DNA of 64,000 nt. Origin: Chloroflexota bacterium (GTDB lineage: Bacteria > Chloroflexota > Anaerolineae > Anaerolineales > Anaerolineaceae). Below are positions 55,212-63,190 of the stretch, in pieces. The notes below the pieces were generated by a model that saw only the letters and a list, made by a program, of their open reading frames with translations, was not told the DNA's origin and did no database searches. The position numbers and the translations under genes were made by a program. How positions within the stretch are numbered: the first letter of the stretch is position 1; each line of letters starts with the position of its first letter. The stretch is taken from NCBI GenBank assembly GCA_029561345.1, contig JAKQJC010000046.1:31336-95335 (forward strand), read 5' to 3'.

Positions 55212-56091
55212 CCGCAAAGAAGCCTGGCAATCGTTCCTCCTTGTGGCGCCCTCTGTGGCGCTGATTGCCGTGTTTGTTTACGGCTTTATTGGCTGGACGG
55301 CGCGGGTGTCGCTGAGCGAGTGGAAGGGTCTGCTGCCCGATTACACCTGGGCCGGGTTTTCCAATTTTGCCGAGCTTCTGGCCGATCCGCGTTTCATGAT
55401 TGACGTGCGCAACACGGTTTTATTCACCGTGTTCTTTGTCGGCGGTTCGCTGGCCCTGGGTTTGGGGTTGGCCATCTGCCTGGACCAGGGCCTGCGCGGC
55501 GAAGGTATTTTCAGGGCGATTTACCTGTTCCCGATGGCGCTTTCGTTTATTGTCACCGGGGTGGTGTGGCGCTGGCTGATGAACCCGGCGATGGGCTCGC
55601 GATTGAGCGGGCTGAACCTGCTGTTTCACAACCTGGGCCTCGATTTTTTGATCAACGAATGGCACACCACGCCCTTCTGGGGCATCATTGCCATTGCCCT
55701 GCCGGCGGTGTGGCAGATGTCGGGCTTTTGCGTGGCCATGTACCTGGCCGGGCTGCGCGCCATTCCCGATGAACTGATTGAATCGGCGCGGGTGGATGGA
55801 GCCAGCGAATTTCAGGTGTATTCCACCATCGTGCTGCCCATCCTTCGGCCGGTGACCTTCAGCTCGATGATCATCCTGGGGCATATGTCTTTGAAGGTGT
55901 TTGACCTGATCATGGCGGTGGGGGGCAAGCAGATTCCCCTGGATGTGCCGGCCATGTATATGTGGCAGGTGACTTTTGAGGGGCTGTTTTATGGCAAGGG
56001 TGCGGCCATTGGCCTGCTGCTGCTGTTGAGCGTGGCGGTGCTGATCATCCCGTATATCATTTACACCCTGCGCGGAGAAACCGAATTATGA
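55201..56091 (+). CDS. Sugar ABC transporter permease (MalF/UgpA type)
   Basis: A 296-residue membrane protein with six helices. The EAA loop that contacts the ATPase reads IPDELIESARVDGASEFQVYSTIVLPIL. It pairs with the MalG-type permease encoded directly after (ATGA overlap). Start ATG 55201 lies within the end of the binding-protein gene. No ATPase gene is in the cluster; a shared MsmX/UgpC-like ATPase from elsewhere is probable. Confidence 0.95.
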   Translation: MRINRKEAWQSFLLVAPSVALIAVFVYGFIGWTARVSLSEWKGLLPDYTWAGFSNFAELLADPRFMIDVRNTVLFTVFFVGGSLALGLGLAICLDQGLRGEGIFRAIYLFPMALSFIVTGVVWRWLMNPAMGSRLSGLNLLFHNLGLDFLINEWHTTPFWGIIAIALPAVWQMSGFCVAMYLAGLRAIPDELIESARVDGASEFQVYSTIVLPILRPVTFSSMIILGHMSLKVFDLIMAVGGKQIPLDVPAMYMWQVTFEGLFYGKGAAIGLLLLLSVAVLIIPYIIYTLRGETEL

Positions 56092-56900
56092 GCCGCAAGC
56101 ACCGCTATGGATTTTACATTCCCCTGCTGGCCGGGGCCGTGTTTTACCTGCTGCCGGTGTATGTGATGCTGGTGACGGGGTTCAAAGGTTTTGAAGAAGT
56201 GAGCCTCAAAACCATGTGGGATCTGCCCACCACATTGCATGTGGATAATTTTGTCGAGGCATTTAACAAATTATCGCCTTACCTGATGAACAGCCTGAAC
56301 ATGGTGCTGCCGACGGCGGTGATTGCGGCGGTGTTGGGCTCGCTGAACGGCTATGTACTGGCCAAGTGGAAGTTTAAAGGCGCAGATATCATTTTCCCGT
56401 TGATTTTGTTTGGCATTTTCATCCCCTATCAGAGTGTGCTGATCCCGCTGGTGGAGCTGATGCGCAGCATCAACCTGTACGGCGGGCTGCCCGGCCTGAT
56501 GCTGGCGCATGTGATTTACGGCATTCCCATCACCACGCTGACCTTCCGTAATTATTACGCCACCATCCCCAAGGATATTCTGGAAGCCGCCAAAATGGAT
56601 GGGGCGGGGATTCTGGGCATCTACTGGTACATTATGCGGCCGCTTTCGGTGACCACCTTTGTGGTAGTGCTGATCTGGCAGTTCACCCAGGCGTGGAATG
56701 ATTTTCTTTTCGCCGTGGTGCTGACCAATCCAGCCAACTGGCCGATCACGGTGGCTTTGAACAATATTGCCGGCAGCCAGGTGATCGCCTGGAACCTGCA
56801 AATGGCGGGGTCGCTGCTGGCAGCTCTGCCGACCCTGATCATCTATATCTTCTTGGGCCAATATTTTGTGCGCGGCATGATGGCCGGGGCTTTGAAATAA
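56088..56900 (+). CDS. Sugar ABC transporter permease (MalG/UgpE type)
   Basis: A 270-residue membrane protein with six helices and the EAA loop IPKDILEAAKMDGAGILGIYWYIMRPL. The C-terminal AALPTLIIYIFLGQYFVRGMMAGALK is a family hallmark. It completes the permease pair. Downstream lies a terminator that acts on the opposite strand; termination of this operon is not obvious from the plus strand. Confidence 0.95.
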   Translation: MSRKHRYGFYIPLLAGAVFYLLPVYVMLVTGFKGFEEVSLKTMWDLPTTLHVDNFVEAFNKLSPYLMNSLNMVLPTAVIAAVLGSLNGYVLAKWKFKGADIIFPLILFGIFIPYQSVLIPLVELMRSINLYGGLPGLMLAHVIYGIPITTLTFRNYYATIPKDILEAAKMDGAGILGIYWYIMRPLSVTTFVVVLIWQFTQAWNDFLFAVVLTNPANWPITVALNNIAGSQVIAWNLQMAGSLLAALPTLIIYIFLGQYFVRGMMAGALK

Positions 56901-56924
56901 ACGGATCGCAGATTGGGGCAGGAA

Positions 56925-56958
56925 TAAAAAAAAGCCCCGTCCAAAGCGAGGGCGGGGC
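56925..56958 (-). terminator. Intrinsic terminator of the APH-fold kinase gene
   Basis: GCCCCG (56934-56939) and CGGGGC (56953-56958) pair with a further GCC/GGG-like extension; on the minus strand nine T's follow (A-run 56925-56933). Confidence 0.9.
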
Positions 56959-56968
56959 CGAAACAGAG

Positions 56969-57955
56969 CTAAAGGGTGGTGAAATCGAGCGGGGCGAAGG
57001 GCTGCTCCTGCTCGATTTTTTCTTTGCGGTTGGCCATGAAACTGGCGCACCACGGATCAAGGTTGTTGACATCCATGCTGCGGTGGATGGCGATGTAGAG
57101 GTCAATTTCACGCAGTTTAAAGAAATTGGGGATTTCGGCAATCCAGAATTTGGACAGCTCATATTCCTGCGTATAGCCTTCCATGAATTCGCCGTAGCTG
57201 CGCTGCGCCTGGCGGATTTCGGCCGGGGTGTGAATGTTATGGGAAAGGGTGTAGAAAATGGCCATGGCGGCGTCATAGGCGTACCAGCCGTACATGCAGT
57301 CATCAAAGTCAAAGAGGGTGATCTCGCCCTCATGGACGAAGAAATTGCCACCGTGTACATCCTGGTGGATCATGCCGTACACATCGGGCGTGGTGGGAAG
57401 GGCGCGCAGGTGGTCCAGCAGGGCGTGGTAGCGCTGTTTCACCAGGTCGTTGCCTTCAGGTAGAAATTTATCGAAATCCACCTGATCATCCAGGCAGTGA
57501 GGGCGGCGGGCGGCCGGGTTGACGGGCTGGTAGTTGATGGCCAGGCGGTTCATTCTGCCCACCAGGCGCCCGACCTTGACCATCAGGCCGCTTTCCCATT
57601 CGGCGCGGGCGGCATGTTGGCCGGGGGCAAAGGTGAAGGAGACGGCGGAAAAGCGCGATCCATCGGCGGCGGGGATCACTTCGACCTGCTGGCCGTCGAG
57701 GGAGGGGATCACATCGGGGACGGAAACGCCCTGCTGCGCCAGAAAATGGATCCAATCCATTTCACCGGCCGCCATTTCTGGCGAGCGGTGCAGCTCGTGG
57801 CCGATGCGTAGCACAGCCGGCACGCCGCCGCGCTGGTAGGAATAGATGAAGTTTTCAAAGCCGTCCAGTGGGGTGGCTTCACCGTCAGCACCAAAACGCC
57901 GGAGGGCTTCGGCGGTGATTTCAGGGTTGTACAGTTCGTGAATGCGTTTTTCCAT
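56969..57955 (-). CDS. APH-fold phosphotransferase (SrkA/RdoA or homoserine-kinase-like)
   Basis: A 328-residue protein-kinase-like enzyme. The N-lobe has FENFIYSYQRGGVPAVLRIGH, the catalytic loop is MIHQDVHGGNFFV (catalytic Asp, metal Asn), and the metal loop is ITLFDFDDCMYGWYAYDAA. This pattern is that of the aminoglycoside/choline/homoserine kinase group; the overall look, with DFDDC and the long helical end, is closest to the SrkA/RdoA branch. Substrate unknown. ATG 57955 (MEKRIHEL) is preferred; 38 extra upstream codons lack a ribosome site. A strong terminator follows. Confidence 0.88.
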   Translation of the reverse strand: MEKRIHELYNPEITAEALRRFGADGEATPLDGFENFIYSYQRGGVPAVLRIGHELHRSPEMAAGEMDWIHFLAQQGVSVPDVIPSLDGQQVEVIPAADGSRFSAVSFTFAPGQHAARAEWESGLMVKVGRLVGRMNRLAINYQPVNPAARRPHCLDDQVDFDKFLPEGNDLVKQRYHALLDHLRALPTTPDVYGMIHQDVHGGNFFVHEGEITLFDFDDCMYGWYAYDAAMAIFYTLSHNIHTPAEIRQAQRSYGEFMEGYTQEYELSKFWIAEIPNFFKLREIDLYIAIHRSMDVNNLDPWCASFMANRKEKIEQEQPFAPLDFTTL

Positions 57956-58084
57956 GCGAGCAGCTCCGGTAAAGGCATTGTGATAAAACAGACGATTCAA
58001 ATTATAACATTGAAGCGCGGTTCCATGTTTTGGGGTAGAATCAAACAAGATCTTTTCAAAAAAAGGCAAAAGCCGGGAACTTTT

Positions 58085-58136
58085 GACGCCTGAATGGCGT
58101 CTTTACCTTGACTTTTGCTGTCGGTTGCAAGATAAT
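58085..58136 (+). promoter_or_regulatory. Promoter of the DegT-like gene, with small hairpin
   Basis: TTGACT (58108-58113), 17-base spacer, GATAAT (58131-58136). A short hairpin GACGCC-TGAAT-GGCGTC lies just upstream at about 58085-58101 followed by three T's, perhaps insulating the promoter. Confidence 0.75.
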
Positions 58137-58164
58137 CACGCTGAGGTTTTTCTGGAGGTTCAGT

Positions 58165-59385
58165 ATGTCTGATCTGGCAATCACAGGCGGCACTCCGGTG
58201 CGTTCTCGGCCTTTTCCGGCCTGGCCGGAAGTGGATGATCGCGACCTTGAAGCGGTGGCAGAGGTGATCCGCTCGCGGCAGTGGAGCGGACAGCCTTACC
58301 CGGGGCCCAAAGCGGCCGAACTGGGCTGGAAGATGGCTGAAATGCAGATGGCCGGTTACGGCCTGGCGCTGGCCAACGGCACGGTGACGGTGGAGGTGGC
58401 CCTGCGCGCGGCGCATATCGGCTGGGGGGCCGAAGTGATTGTGCCAGCCTACACAGATCCGGCGGTGGCTTCCGCGGTGGTGATGGCGGGGGCGCTGCCA
58501 GTGCTGGCAGATATTGACCTGCGGCACTACTGCATTGACCCCGCGGCGGTGGAAGCAGCCATCACGCCCGACACCCGGGCCCTGGTGGTTTCGCACATGG
58601 GCGCGCAGATGGCGGATATGGATGCCATTGTGGCGCTGTGCACCCGCCACCAGCTGACGCTGATTGAGGATTGCACGCATGCCACCGGCGGACGCTGGTT
58701 GAGCCGTGGAGCAGGCAGTTTTGGCCAGTTTGGCTGTTTCAGCCTGGGGCAAAAGAGCCCGCTGCCGGCAGCCGAAGGCGGGGTGCTGCTGTGCTGGCAG
58801 CCTGAGATGCTGGCTGCCGTCACATCCATTGCCGACGGCGGCCAACCGCAGGATGCAGAGAAATTGAATTGGACCTTTGGAGGCAACTACCGCATGAGCG
58901 AGGTGCATGCGGCGTTGGGATTGACGGCGCTGCTGCGGTTCCCTGAGCAGCTTTTGCGGCGTGAAGCGATGGTCAGCCAGCTTGAACGCGCCCTGGCAGA
59001 CCTGCCGGGCGTGACGCTTCCGCTGCACGATGAGCGGCACACCACGCGCTCGTTCTACCGCTACATCTTCACCATTCAGAGCGAGACGTTTGGCGCGCCG
59101 CTGGCGCGGATTTGCGCGGCCTTGCAGGCTGAAGGAATTCCCTGCAGCGCCGGGCCGGAGCCCTTGCACCGCCACCCGCGGTTTCAGCCGCGGCTTTCCC
59201 ACCTGCCGGCGGCAGCCCTGCTGGCAGAGCGATTTGATTACAGCAAAGCTGCCTTTCCGGCGGCCGAAAAGGTGGCCCGCGAAGCCCTCTGGCTGGACGA
59301 GCGGGTTTTCCGGAGCGGCCCGAAAGGCATTCAGGATGTTGTGAACGCGGTTCACAAGGTCCAGGAACATGCCTCAGAACTTTGA
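58165..59385 (+). CDS. DegT/DnrJ/EryC1/StrS-family aminotransferase-like enzyme
   Basis: A 406-residue fold-type I PLP protein. Marks: SDLAITGGTPVRSRPFPAWP opening, ALANGTVTVEVALRAAHIGWGAEVIVPAYT, LTLIEDCTHATGG, and the PLP-lysine loop CFSLGQKSPLPAAEGG, then FGGNYRMSEVHAALGLTAL. Sugar aminotransferases of this family usually read SFxxxKxLxxGEGG; the LGQKSPLPAAEGG variant keeps the Lys, so transamination is possible. The family also serves scyllo-inosose and NDP-ketosugar substrates. GGAGG before ATG 58165 and a good promoter make it a separate unit. Confidence 0.88.
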   Translation: MSDLAITGGTPVRSRPFPAWPEVDDRDLEAVAEVIRSRQWSGQPYPGPKAAELGWKMAEMQMAGYGLALANGTVTVEVALRAAHIGWGAEVIVPAYTDPAVASAVVMAGALPVLADIDLRHYCIDPAAVEAAITPDTRALVVSHMGAQMADMDAIVALCTRHQLTLIEDCTHATGGRWLSRGAGSFGQFGCFSLGQKSPLPAAEGGVLLCWQPEMLAAVTSIADGGQPQDAEKLNWTFGGNYRMSEVHAALGLTALLRFPEQLLRREAMVSQLERALADLPGVTLPLHDERHTTRSFYRYIFTIQSETFGAPLARICAALQAEGIPCSAGPEPLHRHPRFQPRLSHLPAAALLAERFDYSKAAFPAAEKVAREALWLDERVFRSGPKGIQDVVNAVHKVQEHASEL

Positions 59386-59421
59386 GGCAAACCAATAAAA
59401 TCAAGGAGAACGATTAATACC

Positions 59422-60843
59422 ATGTTTGCAATTTCAACGAGAAAACCGGCAGCCAAACTGGCGGTGCTTCTATCCTTCACAATGATTCTGTCCCTGTTTT
59501 GCGCCGCTTTTTCAGCTTCACCCGTTTGGGCTGAAGGCGAAGAACCGCCGGTGGATGAAGCCGCGGTCGACTGCAAATACATTTTCCTGCCCTATATTCA
59601 AGGCCCCACGCCGAAATACGCAGTTTCGGGCACCGTTCTGCTCTCGCCAGGCAACACCTCCTTCGCGGGTGTGACCATGAGCCTGAGCAACGGCCAGAGC
59701 GCCACCACCAATGCCTCCGGCTTTTACACCCTCTCTGCTTATGCCGGCACCTACACCCTCACGCCATCCAAATCGGGTTACAGCTTCAATCCGGCCTCGG
59801 CCACGGTGACCATTCCCCCGGCGGCCAATGTGAACTTTATTGCCACGGCTGTGCCGGTGTTCACCTGGAACACCACCACCCTCGATATTTCTGCTGCTGT
59901 GGCTGAAGCGGGTGACCACTTCCTGCGTATCGATTCCAGCAACCGACCCTGGCTGGTTTACGGCAGCGAGCACCTGTACCAGGTGCGCAAGGACAGCAGC
60001 GGTAACTGGAACACCAGCACCATCGACTCAGCCAGCAAGGTCGGCAGCCATGCTTCCCTGGCAGTGGCCAATTCCAGCAAGGCGTATGTCTCTTATTACA
60101 ACGAAACCGCCATGGATTTGAAATATGCCTCATGGGACGGCACCAAGTGGACCTCTTACACGGTTGATTCGAGCGGCGACGTGGGCAAATACACCTCCAT
60201 TGCCATGGATTCGAGCAACAATCCGCGCATAGCCTATTACGACACCACCAACAAACGCCTGAAATACGCGGCTTATAACGGTTCCACCTGGACCGTGAGC
60301 ATTGTGGAATCGGGCGATGTGGGCAAATGGGCTTCGCTGGCAATGAACGGCAACACCCCCAGCATTGCCTATTATGATGCGGGCAACAAAAAATTGAATT
60401 ATGCCTACCTGAGCGGCAGCACCTGGAAATCGGAAGTGGTGGATACCGGCCTGTCCAACGGCCCTTATGCCACCCTGGCCATGTACAACGGCAAACCCCG
60501 CATTGCCTACTTCTACGATTATGATGATGACATCCGCTATGCGGACAATGATTCAGGCAACTGGACCATCAAGACGTTGGATACAGCCGGCACGGTGGGC
60601 CTGTATGCTTCGCTGGCGGTGGATACCAACGGCAAGCCCTACATTGCCTATTACGATCCCACCAACCATCTGATCAAGATGGCCTACAACGACGGCACAA
60701 ACTGGTACACCACCACGGTGGCCACAGTGCCCAGCGCCAATGATGTCATCGCCGTGGATATTGCGATGGATCAGAGCAACAAGGTGGTGATTGCCTACTA
60801 TGACAGCACCGCCAAAACCATGAAGGTGATTTTCCAGAGTTGA
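59422..60843 (+). CDS. Secreted protein: carboxypeptidase-regulatory-like domain plus seven-bladed propeller
   Basis: A 473-residue exported protein. A long signal peptide ends near PVWAEGEE. Residues about 68-138 form a CarboxypepD-regulatory-like sandwich (AVSGTVLLSPGNTSFAGVTM ... ATTNASGFYTLSAYAGTYTLTP). From about 150 to the end seven similar units of about 45 residues follow, each with a strand like SLAVDTNGKPYIAYYDPTN and a (L/I)KYAxxxGxxW strand. The N-terminal FTWNTTTLD strand can close the ring with the short seventh unit, the usual velcro of a beta-propeller. No enzyme residues recognised; a binding or surface role is likely. AAGGAG lies 13 bases upstream of ATG 59422, somewhat far. 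Confidence 0.85.
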   Translation: MFAISTRKPAAKLAVLLSFTMILSLFCAAFSASPVWAEGEEPPVDEAAVDCKYIFLPYIQGPTPKYAVSGTVLLSPGNTSFAGVTMSLSNGQSATTNASGFYTLSAYAGTYTLTPSKSGYSFNPASATVTIPPAANVNFIATAVPVFTWNTTTLDISAAVAEAGDHFLRIDSSNRPWLVYGSEHLYQVRKDSSGNWNTSTIDSASKVGSHASLAVANSSKAYVSYYNETAMDLKYASWDGTKWTSYTVDSSGDVGKYTSIAMDSSNNPRIAYYDTTNKRLKYAAYNGSTWTVSIVESGDVGKWASLAMNGNTPSIAYYDAGNKKLNYAYLSGSTWKSEVVDTGLSNGPYATLAMYNGKPRIAYFYDYDDDIRYADNDSGNWTIKTLDTAGTVGLYASLAVDTNGKPYIAYYDPTNHLIKMAYNDGTNWYTTTVATVPSANDVIAVDIAMDQSNKVVIAYYDSTAKTMKVIFQS

Positions 60844-60863
60844 TTTGTGAGCTCAATTTTGCC

Positions 60864-60900
60864 CCGCCTGCTGATTCTGTGGTCAGCAGGCGGTTTTTTT
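60864..60900 (+). terminator. Intrinsic terminator after the propeller gene
   Basis: CCGCCTGCTGA (60864-60874) and TCAGCAGGCGG (60883-60893) pair perfectly; seven or more T's follow. A TATAAT at 60905-60910, right behind, probably starts the next gene. Confidence 0.95.
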
Positions 60901-60951
60901 GTTGTATAATTTGGAAAATCCCTTTTGTTTTTCTGTTTTCAAGGAGGAAAC

Positions 60952-62103
60952 ATGTCGAAGAAAAATTTGCCAATTTTGCTGGCAGTCTGCGCGCTGATGA
61001 TGGCGATGCTGGCCTGCTCGCTGTTTGGTGGATCCACCCCGGCCCCCACCAAAGCCCCGGAAAAACCCGCGGCGACCGAAGCAAGCCCTGAAAAAGAACC
61101 TACCAAGGCCCAACAGCAAGATGAGGCCACCAAGGTTCCAGCCCCCACCAAAGCCCCGGAACAGGCGCCGACCGGCGGCGAGGAAATGGATGTTGCGAAT
61201 ATCAACGAAGGATTGGACAGCTTAAGCTCGTACCGCATGTACATGCTGATGAAGGTGGACGGCGTGGATAAGGACGGCAATCCGGCCAAGGGCGAGATTG
61301 AAATCACCAACGAAGTGATCAGCGGCAGCAAAGACAGCCGTTTGTCCATGGTGATCAAAGGCGATATTCTGAAAGATGCGCAAGCCATGGGCGGGCACAT
61401 TGAAATGGTGCGCGTTGGCGATACCCAGTACATGCTGTTTGGCGATGTTGGCGCCGAAGCAACCTGCATGAACTTCCCGGCGGATGACTCGACCACCAAT
61501 GAAACGCCGATCAATCCTAACGATATGTTCGGCGACCTGAAGAAGGTCAAGCTGGTGGCCCGCGGTGAAACCGTCAACGGCATTGTCTCAGACCATTACA
61601 AGGTTGATTCAAACAGCTTGAGCGGCAATGACACCTTTACCGACGGCGAGGGCGACATTTGGCTTGCTCAGGATGGCAAGTATGTGGTCAAGTTCACGGG
61701 CTCTGGCACCGGCGACATTGACCTGATGGACACTGGCACCAAGAGCAAAACCAAAATTGATTGGATTTATGAGCTGCAGGATATCAACCAGGTCACCGCG
61801 ATCACCGCGCCCGAATGCAAGGGTGCCGGCGGCGCCACCGATATTCCGGTTCCGGATAATGCCACCGAAGTTTCAAACCTGGGCGGCCTGATGACCTTCA
61901 AATCGGCCGACAACGTCAAGACACTGGCGGAATTTTACAAAACCAAGCTGCCTGAGAACGGCTGGAAGGCGGATGGAGATCCGACAGAGCTGGATACCAT
62001 GGCGATCCTCAATTACACCAAGGATAACCGCAAATTGAGCGTCATGATCACCAAGGAAGATGCCGGTGGTTCGAGTGTGTTGATCACCGACACCACCAAA
62101 TAG
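60952..62103 (+). CDS. Lipoprotein of unknown function (LppX/LolA-like possibility)
   Basis: A 383-residue protein with a signal peptide ending in the lipobox MLAC (Cys after LLAVCALMMAMLA), followed by a 60-residue Pro/Lys/Glu/Ala spacer with the repeated APTKAPE, then a mainly strand-built domain (about 90-290) with GETVNGIVSDHYKVDS and GDIWLAQDGKYVVKFTGSG, the alternating pattern of LolA/LppX/LprG lipid-binding barrels. A C-terminal part (about 300-383) may be a second small domain. GGAGGAAAC precedes ATG 60952. The gene is flanked by a terminator on each side, so it is monocistronic. Confidence 0.8.
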   Translation: MSKKNLPILLAVCALMMAMLACSLFGGSTPAPTKAPEKPAATEASPEKEPTKAQQQDEATKVPAPTKAPEQAPTGGEEMDVANINEGLDSLSSYRMYMLMKVDGVDKDGNPAKGEIEITNEVISGSKDSRLSMVIKGDILKDAQAMGGHIEMVRVGDTQYMLFGDVGAEATCMNFPADDSTTNETPINPNDMFGDLKKVKLVARGETVNGIVSDHYKVDSNSLSGNDTFTDGEGDIWLAQDGKYVVKFTGSGTGDIDLMDTGTKSKTKIDWIYELQDINQVTAITAPECKGAGGATDIPVPDNATEVSNLGGLMTFKSADNVKTLAEFYKTKLPENGWKADGDPTELDTMAILNYTKDNRKLSVMITKEDAGGSSVLITDTTK

Positions 62104-62123
62104 TCTTTTGGGACGGATGATGG

Positions 62124-62156
62124 AAGGGCAGATCAGCGGATCTGCCCTTTTTTTTT
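62124..62156 (+). terminator. Intrinsic terminator after the lipoprotein gene
   Basis: GGGCAGATC (62126-62134) and GATCTGCCC (62139-62147) pair around AGCG, followed by nine T's. Confidence 0.95.
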
Positions 62157-62281
62157 CAGCAAAATAAGGACCTGCAATGCAGATATCTTGTATTTACCTG
62201 GATTGTATTATATGCTTATCATATATCTTGTTGTTCAGTCAAGCTGCTCTCTTTTGCTATGTTTTATGATGCGGAGGATGG

Positions 62282-62632
62282 ATGGTTAAATCATGGTTGG
62301 ATGGGAATATTGTCTGGCTGGAAATTGACGGTCCCTTCATTGCGGATGAGGTGATTGCTGAAACGAACAAATGGCTGGCGCACCCGGAAGCTTATATCGG
62401 ATATATCACCGATATTCGCAAAATGACGGAGCGCACTGCCGCAGAATCCAAAAAAGCCGAAGATCAAGCCAAAAAGAATAAGAGTGGCAAACCACGGGCG
62501 GTTTTGGGAAAAGACCTGGCTACAGCCGCCTTGATGAATATTTATGTCCGCTTCACCGGTGCAGAAGGAATCCACTATTTTAATAATGTAGATGATGCCA
62601 AAGCGTGGCTGCGGGGGCAACCCCAAAAATAG
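62282..62632 (+). CDS. Small STAS/SpoIIAA-like protein
   Basis: A 116-residue protein. The start VKSWLDGNIVWLEIDGPFIADEVIAETNKWL and AYIGYITDIRKMT follow the pattern of SpoIIAA-like STAS domains, and the C-terminal half ends with a helix-strand-helix (LMNIYVRFTGAEGIHYFNNVDDAKAWLRG). A Lys-rich helix (residues about 54-70) is inserted. These proteins are often membrane-associated regulators; no role assigned. GGAGG lies before ATG 62282, and the upstream 110 bases are A+T-rich. Confidence 0.65.
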   Translation: MVKSWLDGNIVWLEIDGPFIADEVIAETNKWLAHPEAYIGYITDIRKMTERTAAESKKAEDQAKKNKSGKPRAVLGKDLATAALMNIYVRFTGAEGIHYFNNVDDAKAWLRGQPQK

Positions 62633-63190
62633 TTTTCGGCATGAGAGGGTTTGCAGTGTTCAGGCAAGATGATTCAAGGGAAATTCTGCAAACCTGCGGA
62701 TCTCTACACCGTAAACGCAGACATGTGGTGAAAACAGACACGAACATGAGGCTGTTTGCCCAGGCCCATCCGCTATTTCTAATCTAACCAGCGACCAGGC
62801 AAAGGCCGTTTTTTGGTATTAACCTGTAAGGAAAAGCCCCTTTGCAGGGTTGCTGTTTTTTAGATTATGCTACTACAATAATATTCAGGATAATGGCTTT
62901 TACAAGTTGAGACCCGCTGGAAGGGAATCGAACATGTGGATGGGATATAAAAGCCATTGTCCATTAAACCATCAGGCAAAAAAATATTTCAAGTTCAAGG
63001 GATAAAAGAGGAATCGCACGGCCTTGGCAGGGGCCAAAGAAGGAAAAAACGCTTCCTGGCAAAGATAAGATAAAACCCAAAGGAAAGCCAGTTGATACCC
63101 TGTCGGGGCAGTTACTAAATAAATCGGTGGGGTTTTAAGCCAACGGATAGGATTATCCGCAGCGTTCGAAATGATGATGAGGAGGCTGCC
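62633..63190 (+). other. Non-coding stretch of 558 bases with a tRNA-like remnant
   Basis: No coding frame is supportable. Minus strand 62978-62909 contains GGTTTAATGG and GTTCGATTCC, the D-loop and T-loop words of a tRNA, with an ATGG/CCAT stem between, but acceptor and T stems do not pair; it looks like a decayed tRNA. Hairpins TTGGC-AGGG-GCCAA (about 63024-63037) and CGGATA-GGAT-TATCCG (about 63143-63158) lie upstream of the receptor gene. GGAGG at 63181-63185 serves the next gene. Confidence 0.4.

Noticed and set aside
57997..59370. Minus-strand frame of 457 codons opposite the DegT-like gene
   Set aside because: The product is His/Arg/Gln-rich without recognisable motifs, while the plus strand encodes a clear PLP enzyme.
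63040..63190. Cyclic di-GMP (GEMM) riboswitch before the chemotaxis receptor
   Set aside because: Some G-rich and GCC words resemble it, but the conserved core and tetraloop/receptor sequences are absent.
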